A stretch of 44,309 bases of DNA from Candidatus Shapirobacteria bacterium GW2011_GWF2_37_20 (GCA_000989305.1 LBTB01000013.1:1-44309), one strand, 5' to 3'. Shown: positions 1 through 6,985, numbered from the stretch's first letter. Numbers and translations: made by a program. The notes: generated by a model from the sequence alone, not told the origin.

Positions 1-167
1 CTTGGGTCAGCAATGAAGTCTTCAACTGATATCGCATTCAAGATAATTTCCGGAAATGGTAAATTTTCCTGGCTAATTTTTTCCAAAAGCATTTGAAAGA
101 ATCTGGCCCCGGCAAATGCCCCCATTCCGTCGATGATTCCAATTTTTTTTAATTCAGTTTGTTTCAT
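1..167 (-). CDS. Aspartate/glutamate racemase family protein (5' part only)
   Basis: The minus-strand frame opens at ATG 167 and runs off the left edge after 55 codons. The start, MKQTELKKIGIIDGMGAFAG, resembles the glycine-rich N-terminus of Asp/Glu racemases (IGIIGGMGPxA), which interconvert L- and D-amino acids for peptidoglycan. The usual second Gly of IIGGMG is Asp here. The catalytic cysteines would lie outside the window, so activity cannot be judged. It begins 33 nt downstream of tRNA-Trp on the same strand and may share its transcript. Confidence 0.6.
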   Translation of the reverse strand, partial: MKQTELKKIGIIDGMGAFAGARFFQMLLEKISQENLPFPEIILNAISVEDFIADP

Positions 168-200
168 AAAAATTAATTAAATAATAAATAGGGGATTTTG

Positions 201-272
201 CAGGAACGAAGAGAGTTGAACTCTTATTACTTGTTCTGGAGACGAGCGTTTTACCAATTAAACTACGTTCCT
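201..272 (-). tRNA. tRNA-Trp (anticodon CCA)
   Basis: The minus strand folds as a cloverleaf. The 7-bp acceptor stem is AGGAACG/CGTTCCT, the D stem GTTT/AAAC, the anticodon loop CTCCAGA with CCA at 34-36, and the T arm AAGAG-TTCAACT-CTCTT. The discriminator base is G, as usual for bacterial tRNA-Trp. No 3' CCA is encoded, so it must be added after transcription. The anticodon stem CTCGT/ACAAG has one C-A mismatch. A terminator-like hairpin lies only 7 nt upstream of the 5' end. Confidence 0.93.
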
Positions 273-279
273 AAAACAA

Positions 280-305
280 AAATCTCCCGAAAAACCGGGA
301 GATTT
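280..305 (-). terminator. Terminator-like hairpin (candidate attenuator) before tRNA-Trp
   Basis: A perfect 10-bp stem, AAATCTCCCG/CGGGAGATTT with a 6-nt loop, is followed on the minus strand by TTGTTTT and then the tRNA. On the plus strand it is followed by a T-rich tract at 309-315, so it could act both ways. Its minus-strand 5' arm (302-293) can instead pair over 10 bp, with one G-U, with 352-343 upstream. That is an attenuator-like arrangement. Confidence 0.7.
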
Positions 306-326
306 AATATTTTTTGAAAAATAGTT

Positions 327-398
327 TTATGCCATTAAAACGTCTCCCGATTGGGCTAGTGCGTTTCGCCAATAGAAAGAACATTTAATTAATGACAT
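327..398 (-). CDS. Putative 23-codon leader peptide upstream of tRNA-Trp
   Basis: The minus frame from ATG 398 encodes MSLIKCSFYW followed by RNALAQSGDVLMA and a TAA at 329-327. The ATG sits exactly 6 nt after a TAAGAT -10 box, the same spacing seen before many real genes here, so it would be read from a leaderless mRNA. Codons 8-10 are Phe-Tyr-Trp. Codons 17-19 (Ser-Gly-Asp) contain the segment that can pair with the 5' arm of the hairpin at 280-305. Translation of so short a frame is an inference; it may simply be the 5' leader of the tRNA transcript. Confidence 0.35.
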   Translation of the reverse strand: MSLIKCSFYWRNALAQSGDVLMA

Positions 399-404
399 TG
401 ATAT

Positions 405-432
405 ATCTTAACACTAAGCTATTGTGTGTCAA
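405..432 (-). promoter_or_regulatory. Promoter for the tRNA-Trp leader
   Basis: On the minus strand TTGACA (432-427), a 16-nt spacer and TAAGAT (410-405) match the sigma70-type consensus. The -35 is perfect and rare in this window. Predicted transcription start is near 398. Confidence 0.6.
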
Positions 433-466
433 GTTAGGCAATATTCTGTCAAAAATCTAAATACGT

Positions 467-472
467 TATAAT
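467..472 (+). promoter_or_regulatory. -10 box of a leaderless gene
   Basis: TATAAT ends 5 nt before the ATG at 478. There is no room for a ribosome binding site. Confidence 0.55.
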
Positions 473-477
473 CAATT

Positions 478-660
478 ATGTTTGAAAAAAATGCTAATAA
501 ATACGATCCGGTAACAGCTACAATTCCCGGTGTTGATCAGCAACAACGGAGTGATGAGCTCAAGGAATTATCTCTTTCCGGTGATCCACAACCCAAAAAA
601 GAAACACCAAATGAGAAAAAAATAATTTTCCAAAAGCTTGGGATAAAGATAGTTAAGTAG
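478..660 (+). CDS. Small hypothetical protein (60 aa)
   Basis: I do not recognise this protein. It is hydrophilic, with Gln/Asp/Glu in the middle and a lysine-rich C-terminal third. It has no membrane segment, signal peptide or cysteine. Evidence that it is real: a perfect TATAAT 5 nt before the ATG, the arrangement found at known genes nearby, and a clean stop just before the promoter of rplY. It stands alone, facing away from the tRNA-Trp unit. Function is unknown; a short spurious frame cannot be excluded. Confidence 0.5.
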   Translation: MFEKNANKYDPVTATIPGVDQQQRSDELKELSLSGDPQPKKETPNEKKIIFQKLGIKIVK

Positions 661-663
661 TAT

Positions 664-735
664 GCTATAATCGACCTTAGTCTTATTAGCTTAAAGCGAA
701 GTCGGTTAACAAAGGCGCTTTACCTAATATTTTTT
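664..735 (+). promoter_or_regulatory. Extended -10 promoter and leader of rplY
   Basis: TGC-TATAAT (TATAAT at 666-671) is an extended -10 element. Unlike most genes here, rplY then has a leader of roughly 58 nt. AAAGCG (693-698) can pair with CGCTTT (716-721), ending 14 nt before the ATG. There is no Shine-Dalgarno sequence. A role in feedback control by L25 is possible but unsupported. Confidence 0.45.
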
Positions 736-1425
736 ATGAAAAAAGAAAACCCCAAAATTTCTGCCGCGCTTAGAACCGTCACTGGACGTAAAGTAAAAAA
801 CCTCCGTTTGGCCGGTTTAACTCCCGCTACCATCTACGGTCATAAATTTGAACCAATTTCCATCGAACTATCAACCCCGGAACTTAATAAAATTTTTGAC
901 CAAGCCGGAGAGTCATTATTGGTTGAGATTGTTATTGGTGAAAATAATTATCCAATTATTTTCAAAAACCCTCAATTTCATCCAGTTTCCAGTGATCTAA
1001 TCCATATCGATTGCTACAAGGTTAACCTTAAAGAAAAAATTTCCACCATGGTTCCAATTGAGCTCATTGGTGAAGCTCCTGCTGTTAAAAATGGAAACAC
1101 TCTTATGTTTATCCAAAATGAAATCGAAGTCGAAGCTCTTCCTTCCGATCTTCCTGAAAAAATCGAGGTTGATGTTTCCTTGCTTGCCGAGGTTGATAAT
1201 AAAATTACTGTGGCCGAACTTAATGTTGACAGAAATATAATTGAAATTAAAACTGATCCAGAGCAAGTTGTGGTAATTATCGAAGCGCAGCGAGTCGAAG
1301 AAGAGCCGGTTGTTGTCGAAGAAGAAATTAGTCCAGAAGATGTTCCCGCCACTGCTCAAAAGACTGAGGAAGAAAAAGCCGCTAAGGAAGCTGCTGAGGG
1401 TGAAGAAGAGAAGACTGATAAGTAA
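736..1425 (+). CDS. rplY: Large ribosomal subunit protein bL25, long CTC form
   Basis: bL25 binds 5S rRNA on the 50S subunit. The product has 229 residues, the long general-stress (CTC/TL5) type: an N-terminal 5S-binding beta barrel (about 1-92, including GLTPATIYGHKFEPISI), then the CTC beta domain (about 95-185). The last 45 residues are a strongly acidic and lysine-rich tail. The start is the first ATG, 64 nt after an extended -10. The 3' end overlaps the convergent gene at 1382-1810 by 44 nt, so the acidic tail is antisense to that gene's C-terminus. Confidence 0.93.
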   Translation: MKKENPKISAALRTVTGRKVKNLRLAGLTPATIYGHKFEPISIELSTPELNKIFDQAGESLLVEIVIGENNYPIIFKNPQFHPVSSDLIHIDCYKVNLKEKISTMVPIELIGEAPAVKNGNTLMFIQNEIEVEALPSDLPEKIEVDVSLLAEVDNKITVAELNVDRNIIEIKTDPEQVVVIIEAQRVEEEPVVVEEEISPEDVPATAQKTEEEKAAKEAAEGEEEKTDK

Positions 1426-1810
1426 AATAAATTTTACTTATATCTTCTCGTATCGGATCCAACATATAGGCATTTTTTATCGCTTCAAAAGCATCTTCTC
1501 TTTTGCCAAGTCTGTAAAATAAAACTGCTGTTTCCATCCAATCGTCAGCATTTTTCATCTTTTTTGTCTCTAGTGTCAACAGTCTTTTTTCCAGTTCCTC
1601 ACTCTTATTTTTTTTATTATAATTTTCTATATCTGTTATTTCCAGTTTTTTTTCAATTCTTTTAGCCCTTTCCCACTCACCCTTATTGACCAGCAGGTAC
1701 CACTTCTGTAGATTTCTATAATATATTTCTCCCTTTGATATTGGCCATATCTTTCCCAGGTTAATCGCAATTATCCAAATCAAAAGACTTATCAATACAC
1801 TCTCTTTCAT
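1382..1810 (-). CDS. Membrane-anchored protein with TPR-like C-terminus
   Basis: The 142-residue product has an N-terminal membrane segment (about 4-22), a lysine/glutamate-rich helical middle (about 35-85) likely to form a coiled coil, and a TPR-like pair of helices (about 88-125, ADDWMETAVLFYRLGKREDA). TPR units mediate protein contacts; the partner is unknown. TAAAAT preceded by TGC lies 9 nt before the start. The last 14 codons are encoded antisense to the rplY acidic tail, so this C-terminus is probably unconstrained. It is richer in A-ending and lysine codons than plus-strand neighbours. Confidence 0.7.
   Translation of the reverse strand: MKESVLISLLIWIIAINLGKIWPISKGEIYYRNLQKWYLLVNKGEWERAKRIEKKLEITDIENYNKKNKSEELEKRLLTLETKKMKNADDWMETAVLFYRLGKREDAFEAIKNAYMLDPIREDISKIYFTYQSSLLHPQQLP
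1418..1441. terminator. AT-rich inverted repeat between convergent genes
   Basis: ATAAGTAAAAT and ATTTTACTTAT form a perfect 11-bp inverted repeat with a 2-nt centre, spanning the rplY stop codon. It could form a weak hairpin on either strand. It has few G-C pairs, so strength as an intrinsic terminator is doubtful. Confidence 0.4.
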
Positions 1811-1819
1811 AATCTTCTC

Positions 1820-1855
1820 ATTTTAGCATGCTGATTCTGTAAAAAATGATAAAAT
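1820..1855. promoter_or_regulatory. Divergent -10 boxes
   Basis: On the minus strand TGC-TAAAAT (hexamer 1825-1820) ends 9 nt before the start at 1810. On the plus strand TAAAAT (1850-1855) ends 6 nt before the ATG at 1862. Both transcripts would be leaderless or nearly so. Confidence 0.5.
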
Positions 1856-1861
1856 ACCCCG

Positions 1862-2929
1862 ATGTTTATTCTGGATATTTCCCAAAATTATAATCAAGTT
1901 CTTCGTCAAGCCGCAGATTTAATTTCAGCGGGTTCTTTGGTCATCTTCCCTTCAGATACGGTCTATATTTTAGCCGTTGATCCGACCAATCAAAAAGCGG
2001 TCGACACTCTCTTGTCCTTTAAGGATCGTTGGGTTGGCAAGGCAATCTCCGTTGCTGTTTCTGATGTCGATATGGCCAAAGATTATGTTCAGTTGTCAGC
2101 TGATACAAAAAATCTATATCAAAACCTTTTTCCTGGCCCCTTTACTATTGTTTCCCCGGGTCTTCACCGTCTTGCTACAGGTATTGAGGCTGAAAATGGC
2201 ACCCTTGGCATTCGCATTCCTGATTCAAAATATATTCATGATCTGATCAAACTATTGGGTAAACCAATCACTGCCACTTCAGCCAACCTTTCCGGGCGTA
2301 CTCCAAACTACTCAGTGGCCACTTTTCTTCACCCCTTATCTCTTAAGAAAAAAAATCTCATTTCCTTGATCGTTGACGCTGGCAAATTACCCAGAAACAA
2401 ACCCTCCACCGTAATTGATGCTGTCGGTGGCGAAATAAAAATTCTTCGTCGTGGAGATTTGATTACCTCATCTTCAGAAACCCTTATCTCAAAGTCAGAA
2501 TCTGAAACCGGTAAAATAGCCCAATTTCTCCTTGATAAAGCCAAGAGACTTGGTCAAAATAAGCCACTTATCTTTTCTCTTTCCGGCGATCTTGGTTGCG
2601 GTAAGACAGTATTTTCTCGAAGTGTCGGCAAAAAACTTGGTATCACTCAAAAAATTCTCTCTCCAACTTTTGTAATTTACAACCAATATCCTCTCTCAAG
2701 TTCTGTTTACAAAACTTTTTATCATTTTGACCTATATCGTCTCGATAGGGAATCAGACTTTGAAGAAATTTCTTTTCTGAAACATTTTTTACCCGGTACC
2801 ATTTCCTGCATAGAGTGGCCCGAAAACATGGGAAAGAATTTATTTCAAAAGATCAAAAAAAATTCTCATCTTATTGCCGTTAATTTTACTTATCTTGACC
2901 CCTCTACCCGCCAGATTTCCTTTTCCTAA
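1862..2929 (+). CDS. TsaC-TsaE fusion, tRNA threonylcarbamoyladenosine (t6A) synthesis
   Basis: One 355-residue frame joins two t6A proteins. Residues about 10-205 are a YrdC/Sua5 (TsaC) domain, which makes threonylcarbamoyl-AMP from Thr, bicarbonate and ATP. Visible are FPSDTVYILAVD, matching the family PTDTVYGL with Ile for Gly, a K-x-R motif (FKDRW), and GITATSAN-like TATSANLSG. Residues about 218-350 are TsaE, with Walker A GDLGCGKT at 242-249, a downstream SPTF motif and YHFDLYRL. TsaE is the ATPase that drives turnover on the TsaD complex. tsaD follows at 3527; no tsaB is in the window. The two halves show no stop or frameshift between them. Confidence 0.9.
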   Translation: MFILDISQNYNQVLRQAADLISAGSLVIFPSDTVYILAVDPTNQKAVDTLLSFKDRWVGKAISVAVSDVDMAKDYVQLSADTKNLYQNLFPGPFTIVSPGLHRLATGIEAENGTLGIRIPDSKYIHDLIKLLGKPITATSANLSGRTPNYSVATFLHPLSLKKKNLISLIVDAGKLPRNKPSTVIDAVGGEIKILRRGDLITSSSETLISKSESETGKIAQFLLDKAKRLGQNKPLIFSLSGDLGCGKTVFSRSVGKKLGITQKILSPTFVIYNQYPLSSSVYKTFYHFDLYRLDRESDFEEISFLKHFLPGTISCIEWPENMGKNLFQKIKKNSHLIAVNFTYLDPSTRQISFS

Positions 2930-3504
2930 ATAAATTGAAAGTTTTCCAGAAATTTTTCACACTCAATTTTTAGTTCTGTTCTGCCATTATGGACACATTG
3001 AATCGTGTATTTATTGTCATTTTTTTCCACATCAACAATCTTTTGATTTGAAATTTCATAAACATAACTTTTTTCTCCGTCGATCAACAAATTATCAGTA
3101 TAAATCCTTTCCGAAGTAAGCCATGACCATTTTTTTCCGACGTGAACAGTAATATTTCCTAAAGAATTAGAAAAAACAAATCTTTTTCCGCTCTCTTCAT
3201 TTTCTATTAGCAACTTTCTTTTATTTTCATATTTAACTGCAAAACCATCATCAGGATTTTCATAACTTTCTATCAACTTAATTGTTGGAACAATTGTTGC
3301 TACTGTTGTCGCCGTTGTCACCAATTCCTCCTTTTCAATAATTACTGTCGGTGTTTTGGAAACTATTGTTTCCTCAATTACGCTTTCATTTTTGTCCTGT
3401 CCCATCCAAACTATTCCCAATCCAGATATTGTTAATAGCAATATACTGCCTAAAACATATTTTATTGGATTATGTTTGGTAGTTAAGTTGGTCCTTTGTG
3501 TCAT
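2926..3504 (-). CDS. Single-pass anchored hypothetical protein (192 aa)
   Basis: I do not recognise the family. Residues about 15-34 form a membrane segment after a short positive N-terminus. A Thr/Val-rich stretch (about 45-78) looks like an extracellular linker. The C-terminal domain (about 80-192) is mixed beta with two cysteines (in IQCVHNG and IECEKF) that could pair outside the cell. Its TAG stop overlaps the stop of the convergent tsaC-tsaE gene by 4 nt. It diverges from tsaD across only 22 bp. Confidence 0.65.
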   Translation of the reverse strand: MTQRTNLTTKHNPIKYVLGSILLLTISGLGIVWMGQDKNESVIEETIVSKTPTVIIEKEELVTTATTVATIVPTIKLIESYENPDDGFAVKYENKRKLLIENEESGKRFVFSNSLGNITVHVGKKWSWLTSERIYTDNLLIDGEKSYVYEISNQKIVDVEKNDNKYTIQCVHNGRTELKIECEKFLENFQFI

Positions 3505-3510
3505 TTAATT

Positions 3511-3517
3511 TATAATA
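3511..3517. promoter_or_regulatory. Shared divergent -10 sequence
   Basis: Read rightward, TATAAT (3511-3516) ends 10 nt before tsaD; TTGGTC sits 17 nt upstream. Read leftward, TATTAT (3517-3512) ends 7 nt before the anchored protein. The two hexamers share 5 bp inside a 22-bp intergenic gap. Confidence 0.5.
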
Positions 3518-3526
3518 CACCTCTAT

Positions 3527-4549
3527 ATGTTCATTCTTGGCATTGAAACTAGCTGTGACGATACCTGCGCTGCCGTTTTAAAAGACAGTCAAATTTTAAG
3601 TAATGTCATTTCTTCCCAAATCGATTTACATAAAGCTTGGGGTGGAGTAGTTCCCGATATTGCCAAACGAGCTCATCAGGAAAGAATTAATCCGGTTATA
3701 GAAACGGCCTTAAAAAGGGCTAAATTAACCATAAAAGATATTGATTTAATTGCCGTTACCAAAGGCCCCGGTTTAGCCATTGCCCTGGGAGTTGGGGTCA
3801 AAGCCGCCGTCTCTTTGGCTGTCAAATACCACAAAAAAATTGTCGCCGTCAATCATATTGAAGGTCACTTGATGGCTAATTTTTTAACTAATTCTCAAGG
3901 AAAACCTCTTCGCCCCTTTGTTTTTCCCTCTTTAACCTTAACTGTTTCCGGTGGTCACACCAAAATTGTTTTGATAAAAAAAATAGGGGATTATGAAGTT
4001 ATTGGTGAAACTTTAGATGACGCCGCTGGTGAGGCTTTAGACAAATCCGCCAAATTATTGGGTTTGGGTTATCCCGGTGGTCCGGTTATTGAAAGGCTTT
4101 CGCTTAAAGGGGATAGTACCTTTCTTAAATTGCCCACTCCGATTGCTGATAAAAAAATTCTTGATTACTCTTTCTCCGGTTTAAAAACCGCCTTCTATTA
4201 TCAAATAAAAGATTGGCCTAAAGTCAAAATAAATAAACATTTAGCCGATTTAGCCGCTTCTTTCCAGTCAGCAGTTTTTGCCACTTTAATTAGAAAATTT
4301 TCCTTAGCTGTTGAAAAATATCATCCGGCTTGTCTCATGCTTTCTGGCGGTGTTGCCGCCAATCTAACCCTGAGGACGAAAATGCGTCACCTTGCCAAAA
4401 CCTATAAATTACCTCTTTATTTGCCATTCAAAAAAGAACTCAATACTGACAATGCCGCCATGATTGCTTTAGCTGGTTTTTACCAGGCTAAAAGAGGGGA
4501 TTATGCTAATCCTAATATTTTGGACATCGATTCCCGTGCTGAGTTATAA
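3527..4549 (+). CDS. tsaD: tRNA N6-adenosine threonylcarbamoyltransferase TsaD
   Basis: TsaD transfers the threonylcarbamoyl group from TC-AMP to A37 of ANN-decoding tRNAs. The 340-residue length is typical. It opens with the ASKHA phosphate-binding GIETSCDDT and carries the metal-binding HIEGH (H110 and H114), the VSGGHT and YPGGP loops, and a late SGGVAAN with NTDNAAM. All expected metal and nucleotide residues are present. It starts at the first ATG, with the -10 box 10 nt upstream. It follows tsaC-tsaE, separated by an opposite-strand gene. Confidence 0.96.
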   Translation: MFILGIETSCDDTCAAVLKDSQILSNVISSQIDLHKAWGGVVPDIAKRAHQERINPVIETALKRAKLTIKDIDLIAVTKGPGLAIALGVGVKAAVSLAVKYHKKIVAVNHIEGHLMANFLTNSQGKPLRPFVFPSLTLTVSGGHTKIVLIKKIGDYEVIGETLDDAAGEALDKSAKLLGLGYPGGPVIERLSLKGDSTFLKLPTPIADKKILDYSFSGLKTAFYYQIKDWPKVKINKHLADLAASFQSAVFATLIRKFSLAVEKYHPACLMLSGGVAANLTLRTKMRHLAKTYKLPLYLPFKKELNTDNAAMIALAGFYQAKRGDYANPNILDIDSRAEL

Positions 4550-4555
4550 TTACTC

Positions 4556-4798
4556 ATGAGAATTCAACTCTATGATCGTGGTTTACTTCCCGGAAAACAG
4601 TTATTTACCGACCTTCAGGCTCTTTGTCAGCGTCTCCAGGTCGACTATGATCCTGAATATATCAAAGATATGACCCGGGTCTATGCCATGGGTCTTCAGG
4701 GAAATACTATTCTTTTAATTGACGGAGAAGTTGTTCTAATCGACAAATACCCCTCTATTAAAGAACTGGAAAATATCCTTAACGACTATCGGAAATAA
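4556..4798 (+). CDS. Thioredoxin-fold (Thioredoxin_3-like) protein without CxxC
   Basis: The 80-residue protein resembles the small glutaredoxin-like Thioredoxin_3 family, which usually starts MKIEVLGPGCxxCKKL and ends with a V(V)IDGKVV strand and a PSxEEI helix. Here the start is MRIQLYDRGLLPGKQL, so both active-site cysteines are absent (Leu10 and Gly13). LLIDGEVVLIDKYPSIKEL matches the C-terminus. The cis-Pro before the third strand is also missing. It begins 6 nt after tsaD and probably shares its transcript. Redox activity is unlikely; a binding role is inference. Confidence 0.6.
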   Translation: MRIQLYDRGLLPGKQLFTDLQALCQRLQVDYDPEYIKDMTRVYAMGLQGNTILLIDGEVVLIDKYPSIKELENILNDYRK

Positions 4799-4800
4799 GC

Positions 4801-5517
4801 TTAAATCCCAAACAATTTCTTTGCGTTAGCATCCAAAATTTCTTCAGTTTTTTCAAAGCTTTCTCCCCAAATATCAGCAATTTTTTGATAAACGTATTTT
4901 ACATATTCTGGTTTATTGACTTGCCCCCTAAATGGTTCCGGTGTCAAAAGAGGGGAGTCAGTCTCCGCCAAAACTCTATCTCTTGGGATTGCTTTTAATA
5001 CTTCTTCCAGCCCTACTTCATAAGTTAAATTACCGTCAAATCCAAAATACCATTCACCTGGTAAAGCGAGCACCTTATTTACTCTTTTTTTACCGCCACT
5101 GTAGCAGTGGATCACCCCTCTTAGCTCTTTATACTCACTCAAAATCTGAATTGTTTCATCCACCGCCTTTCTGGAGTGAACAATTAGTGGTTTATTGTAT
5201 TTTTTTGACAGCTCAATCTGTTTTCTAAAATATTCTTCTTGTTTTTTAGTGTCGACTTCGCCCAAATACTCCAATCCGCACTCTCCTATTGCGATTACCC
5301 TTGGATTTTTAACCAGTTCTTCCAATAAATTTATGTCATCACCAATCTCTTGGGGGTGTATTCCCACCGCCGGACAGAGAAAAGGGTATTTATCGGCTAA
5401 TAATAAATTATTTTTTGACGACTCTATGCTCGCCCCCGACAAAATAACCGCGTCTAAGGGTCCTCCCCCAATAATGTCGCACAATGTTGAATCAATATGA
5501 GCATGGGTGTCTATCAT
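4801..5517 (-). CDS. TatD family metal-dependent hydrolase
   Basis: TatD-type deoxyribonucleases are TIM-barrel amidohydrolase-fold enzymes that cut DNA or nucleotides using two metals. The 238-residue product has the metal motif DTHAHID (residues 3-9), an IGECGLEY strand with the bridging Glu, VIHCYSG and the late AETDSPLL aspartate. All core residues are present. Its ATG overlaps the TGA of metG by 4 nt (ATGA), so the two are translationally coupled; metG-tatD order is common in bacteria. Its stop lies 2 nt from the stop of the convergent thioredoxin-like gene. Confidence 0.93.
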   Translation of the reverse strand: MIDTHAHIDSTLCDIIGGGPLDAVILSGASIESSKNNLLLADKYPFLCPAVGIHPQEIGDDINLLEELVKNPRVIAIGECGLEYLGEVDTKKQEEYFRKQIELSKKYNKPLIVHSRKAVDETIQILSEYKELRGVIHCYSGGKKRVNKVLALPGEWYFGFDGNLTYEVGLEEVLKAIPRDRVLAETDSPLLTPEPFRGQVNKPEYVKYVYQKIADIWGESFEKTEEILDANAKKLFGI

Positions 5518-6941
5518 TTTATTCTAGGAAACAAACCGGTCTCTAAAGGTTTTATTTCACCCTTAAAAACTTCTTCAATTTTTTCACAAGTATCAGGCAT
5601 TATTGGCTTTAAAAATTTTATTGCCACCAACAAGTATTGAATAATTTCTTTTAATATTTTTTTTCTTTCCGGGTCCTCTTTATCTAATTTCCAGGGTGTT
5701 TTTTTATTTAAATCTAAATTTGCAGCATTTAAACTATCCCTGAAAATTATTTCTATAGCCTCATTAAACTTCAATTCATTAATTAATTTTATAAATATTT
5801 CATAGTCAGGATCTTTTTCTATTCCACTGTCAAGATTTTCAAAACTCTCTCCTTCAGCTAACTTTGCAACTCTACTCACCAAATTTCCCAAATTATTGGC
5901 TAAATCTGCGTTGTATCGTTCCTTGAACCTTTCAATTCCCACATCAGAGTCATTATCAGTCGGAAAAGATCTGGCAATCAAATATCTGGTGCCGTCAATG
6001 CCAAACAAGTCGACTAGTTGTTGTGGTGAGATTACATTACCCAGTGACTTTGACATTTTCTGCCCGTCTATCATGTAAAAACTGTGGGTAAATGTTTTTT
6101 TAGGTAAATCGATTTCTGCCGATAAAAGCATTGCCTGCCAGATTACTGTATGGAACCACAAAATTTCTTTACCCAATAAATGTAAATCTGCTGGCCAAAA
6201 TTCTTTTTTACCCTCCACAAACTGGGTGGCGCTGTAGTAATTAATCAAAGCATCAAACCACACGTAAGCCGTTTGAGTTTTATCCCAAGGCAGGGGAATT
6301 CCCCAAGCCACATTTTCCCGGGATAGGGAAATATCATTCACTCCAGCTTTTAATTTTGCTAACACCTCTCCCCTCTTTCCTTCCGGGAAAATGAAATTGG
6401 TTTCAGGGTTCTCTATTAGTTCGATAATCTTGGGAACATATTTTGATAATTTAAAAAACCAATTTTCTTCACTTTTCCAAACAGTTTTTTCCGGTGGATG
6501 TAGCGGACAATGTTTGTCAACCAATTCCGATTCGGTAACGAATTTTTCACAACCAACACAATACCACCCTTCATATTTGGCTTTGTGCACATCTCCCTTA
6601 TCATAAATTTTTTGTAATACCTCTCCTACCACCTTTTCGTGCTTTGGGTCTGTGGTTCGTATAAAAAAATCGTTGCTGATGTTTAAGTTTTTCCATGCCT
6701 CCTCAAAACGGGGGGCTATTTTGTCACAATATTCCCCTGGACTTAAATTTTCTTTTTCCGCAGCCTCAGCCACTTTTTGTCCATGCTCATCAGTTCCGGT
6801 CAAAAAGAACACTTCTTCTCCTAATTGACGGTGTAGTCGGGCAACAATATCCGCCGCCACCGTAGTACAGGTGTGACCAATATGGGGTACATCGTTAATA
6901 TAATAAATCGGTGTGGTGATAAAAAACTTTTTAGAATTCAT
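5514..6941 (-). CDS. metG: Methionyl-tRNA synthetase
   Basis: It charges initiator and elongator tRNA-Met. Visible motifs are the class I HIGH box (PHIGHTCTT), a zinc knuckle in the connective domain (YCVGCEKF with a second Cys-x3-Pro pair), KMSKSLGN, and a C-terminal anticodon-binding helical bundle. I start it at ATG 6941 (MNSKKFFITTPIYY). An in-frame ATG at 6992 would add 17 residues encoded inside the terminator hairpin and unlike any MetRS. The 475-residue product lacks the extra C-terminal tRNA-binding domain. The ATG lies 14 nt past that hairpin, with no convincing promoter of its own. Confidence 0.95.
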   Translation of the reverse strand: MNSKKFFITTPIYYINDVPHIGHTCTTVAADIVARLHRQLGEEVFFLTGTDEHGQKVAEAAEKENLSPGEYCDKIAPRFEEAWKNLNISNDFFIRTTDPKHEKVVGEVLQKIYDKGDVHKAKYEGWYCVGCEKFVTESELVDKHCPLHPPEKTVWKSEENWFFKLSKYVPKIIELIENPETNFIFPEGKRGEVLAKLKAGVNDISLSRENVAWGIPLPWDKTQTAYVWFDALINYYSATQFVEGKKEFWPADLHLLGKEILWFHTVIWQAMLLSAEIDLPKKTFTHSFYMIDGQKMSKSLGNVISPQQLVDLFGIDGTRYLIARSFPTDNDSDVGIERFKERYNADLANNLGNLVSRVAKLAEGESFENLDSGIEKDPDYEIFIKLINELKFNEAIEIIFRDSLNAANLDLNKKTPWKLDKEDPERKKILKEIIQYLLVAIKFLKPIMPDTCEKIEEVFKGEIKPLETGLFPRIK

Positions 6942-6947
6942 TTTTTT

Positions 6948-6980
6948 AAAACAAAAAAGAGTATCTTTTGGATACTCTTT
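6948..6980 (-). terminator. Intrinsic terminator between rpsT and metG
   Basis: On the minus strand AAAGAGTATC-CAAAA-GATACTCTTT forms a 10-bp stem (6980-6956) followed by TTTGTTTT. It should end the rpsT transcript, and metG starts 14 nt beyond the stem. Confidence 0.75.
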
Positions 6981-6985
6981 ATTTT

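Noticed and set aside
329-388. 19-codon plus-strand frame starting MPLKRLPIGL
   Set aside because: No -10 box at the usual distance and no ribosome site; it is antisense to the better supported leader frame.
997-1359. Two minus-strand frames inside rplY
   Set aside because: Low-complexity Ser/Thr or Phe/Asn-rich shadows without a promoter, antisense to a clear ribosomal protein.
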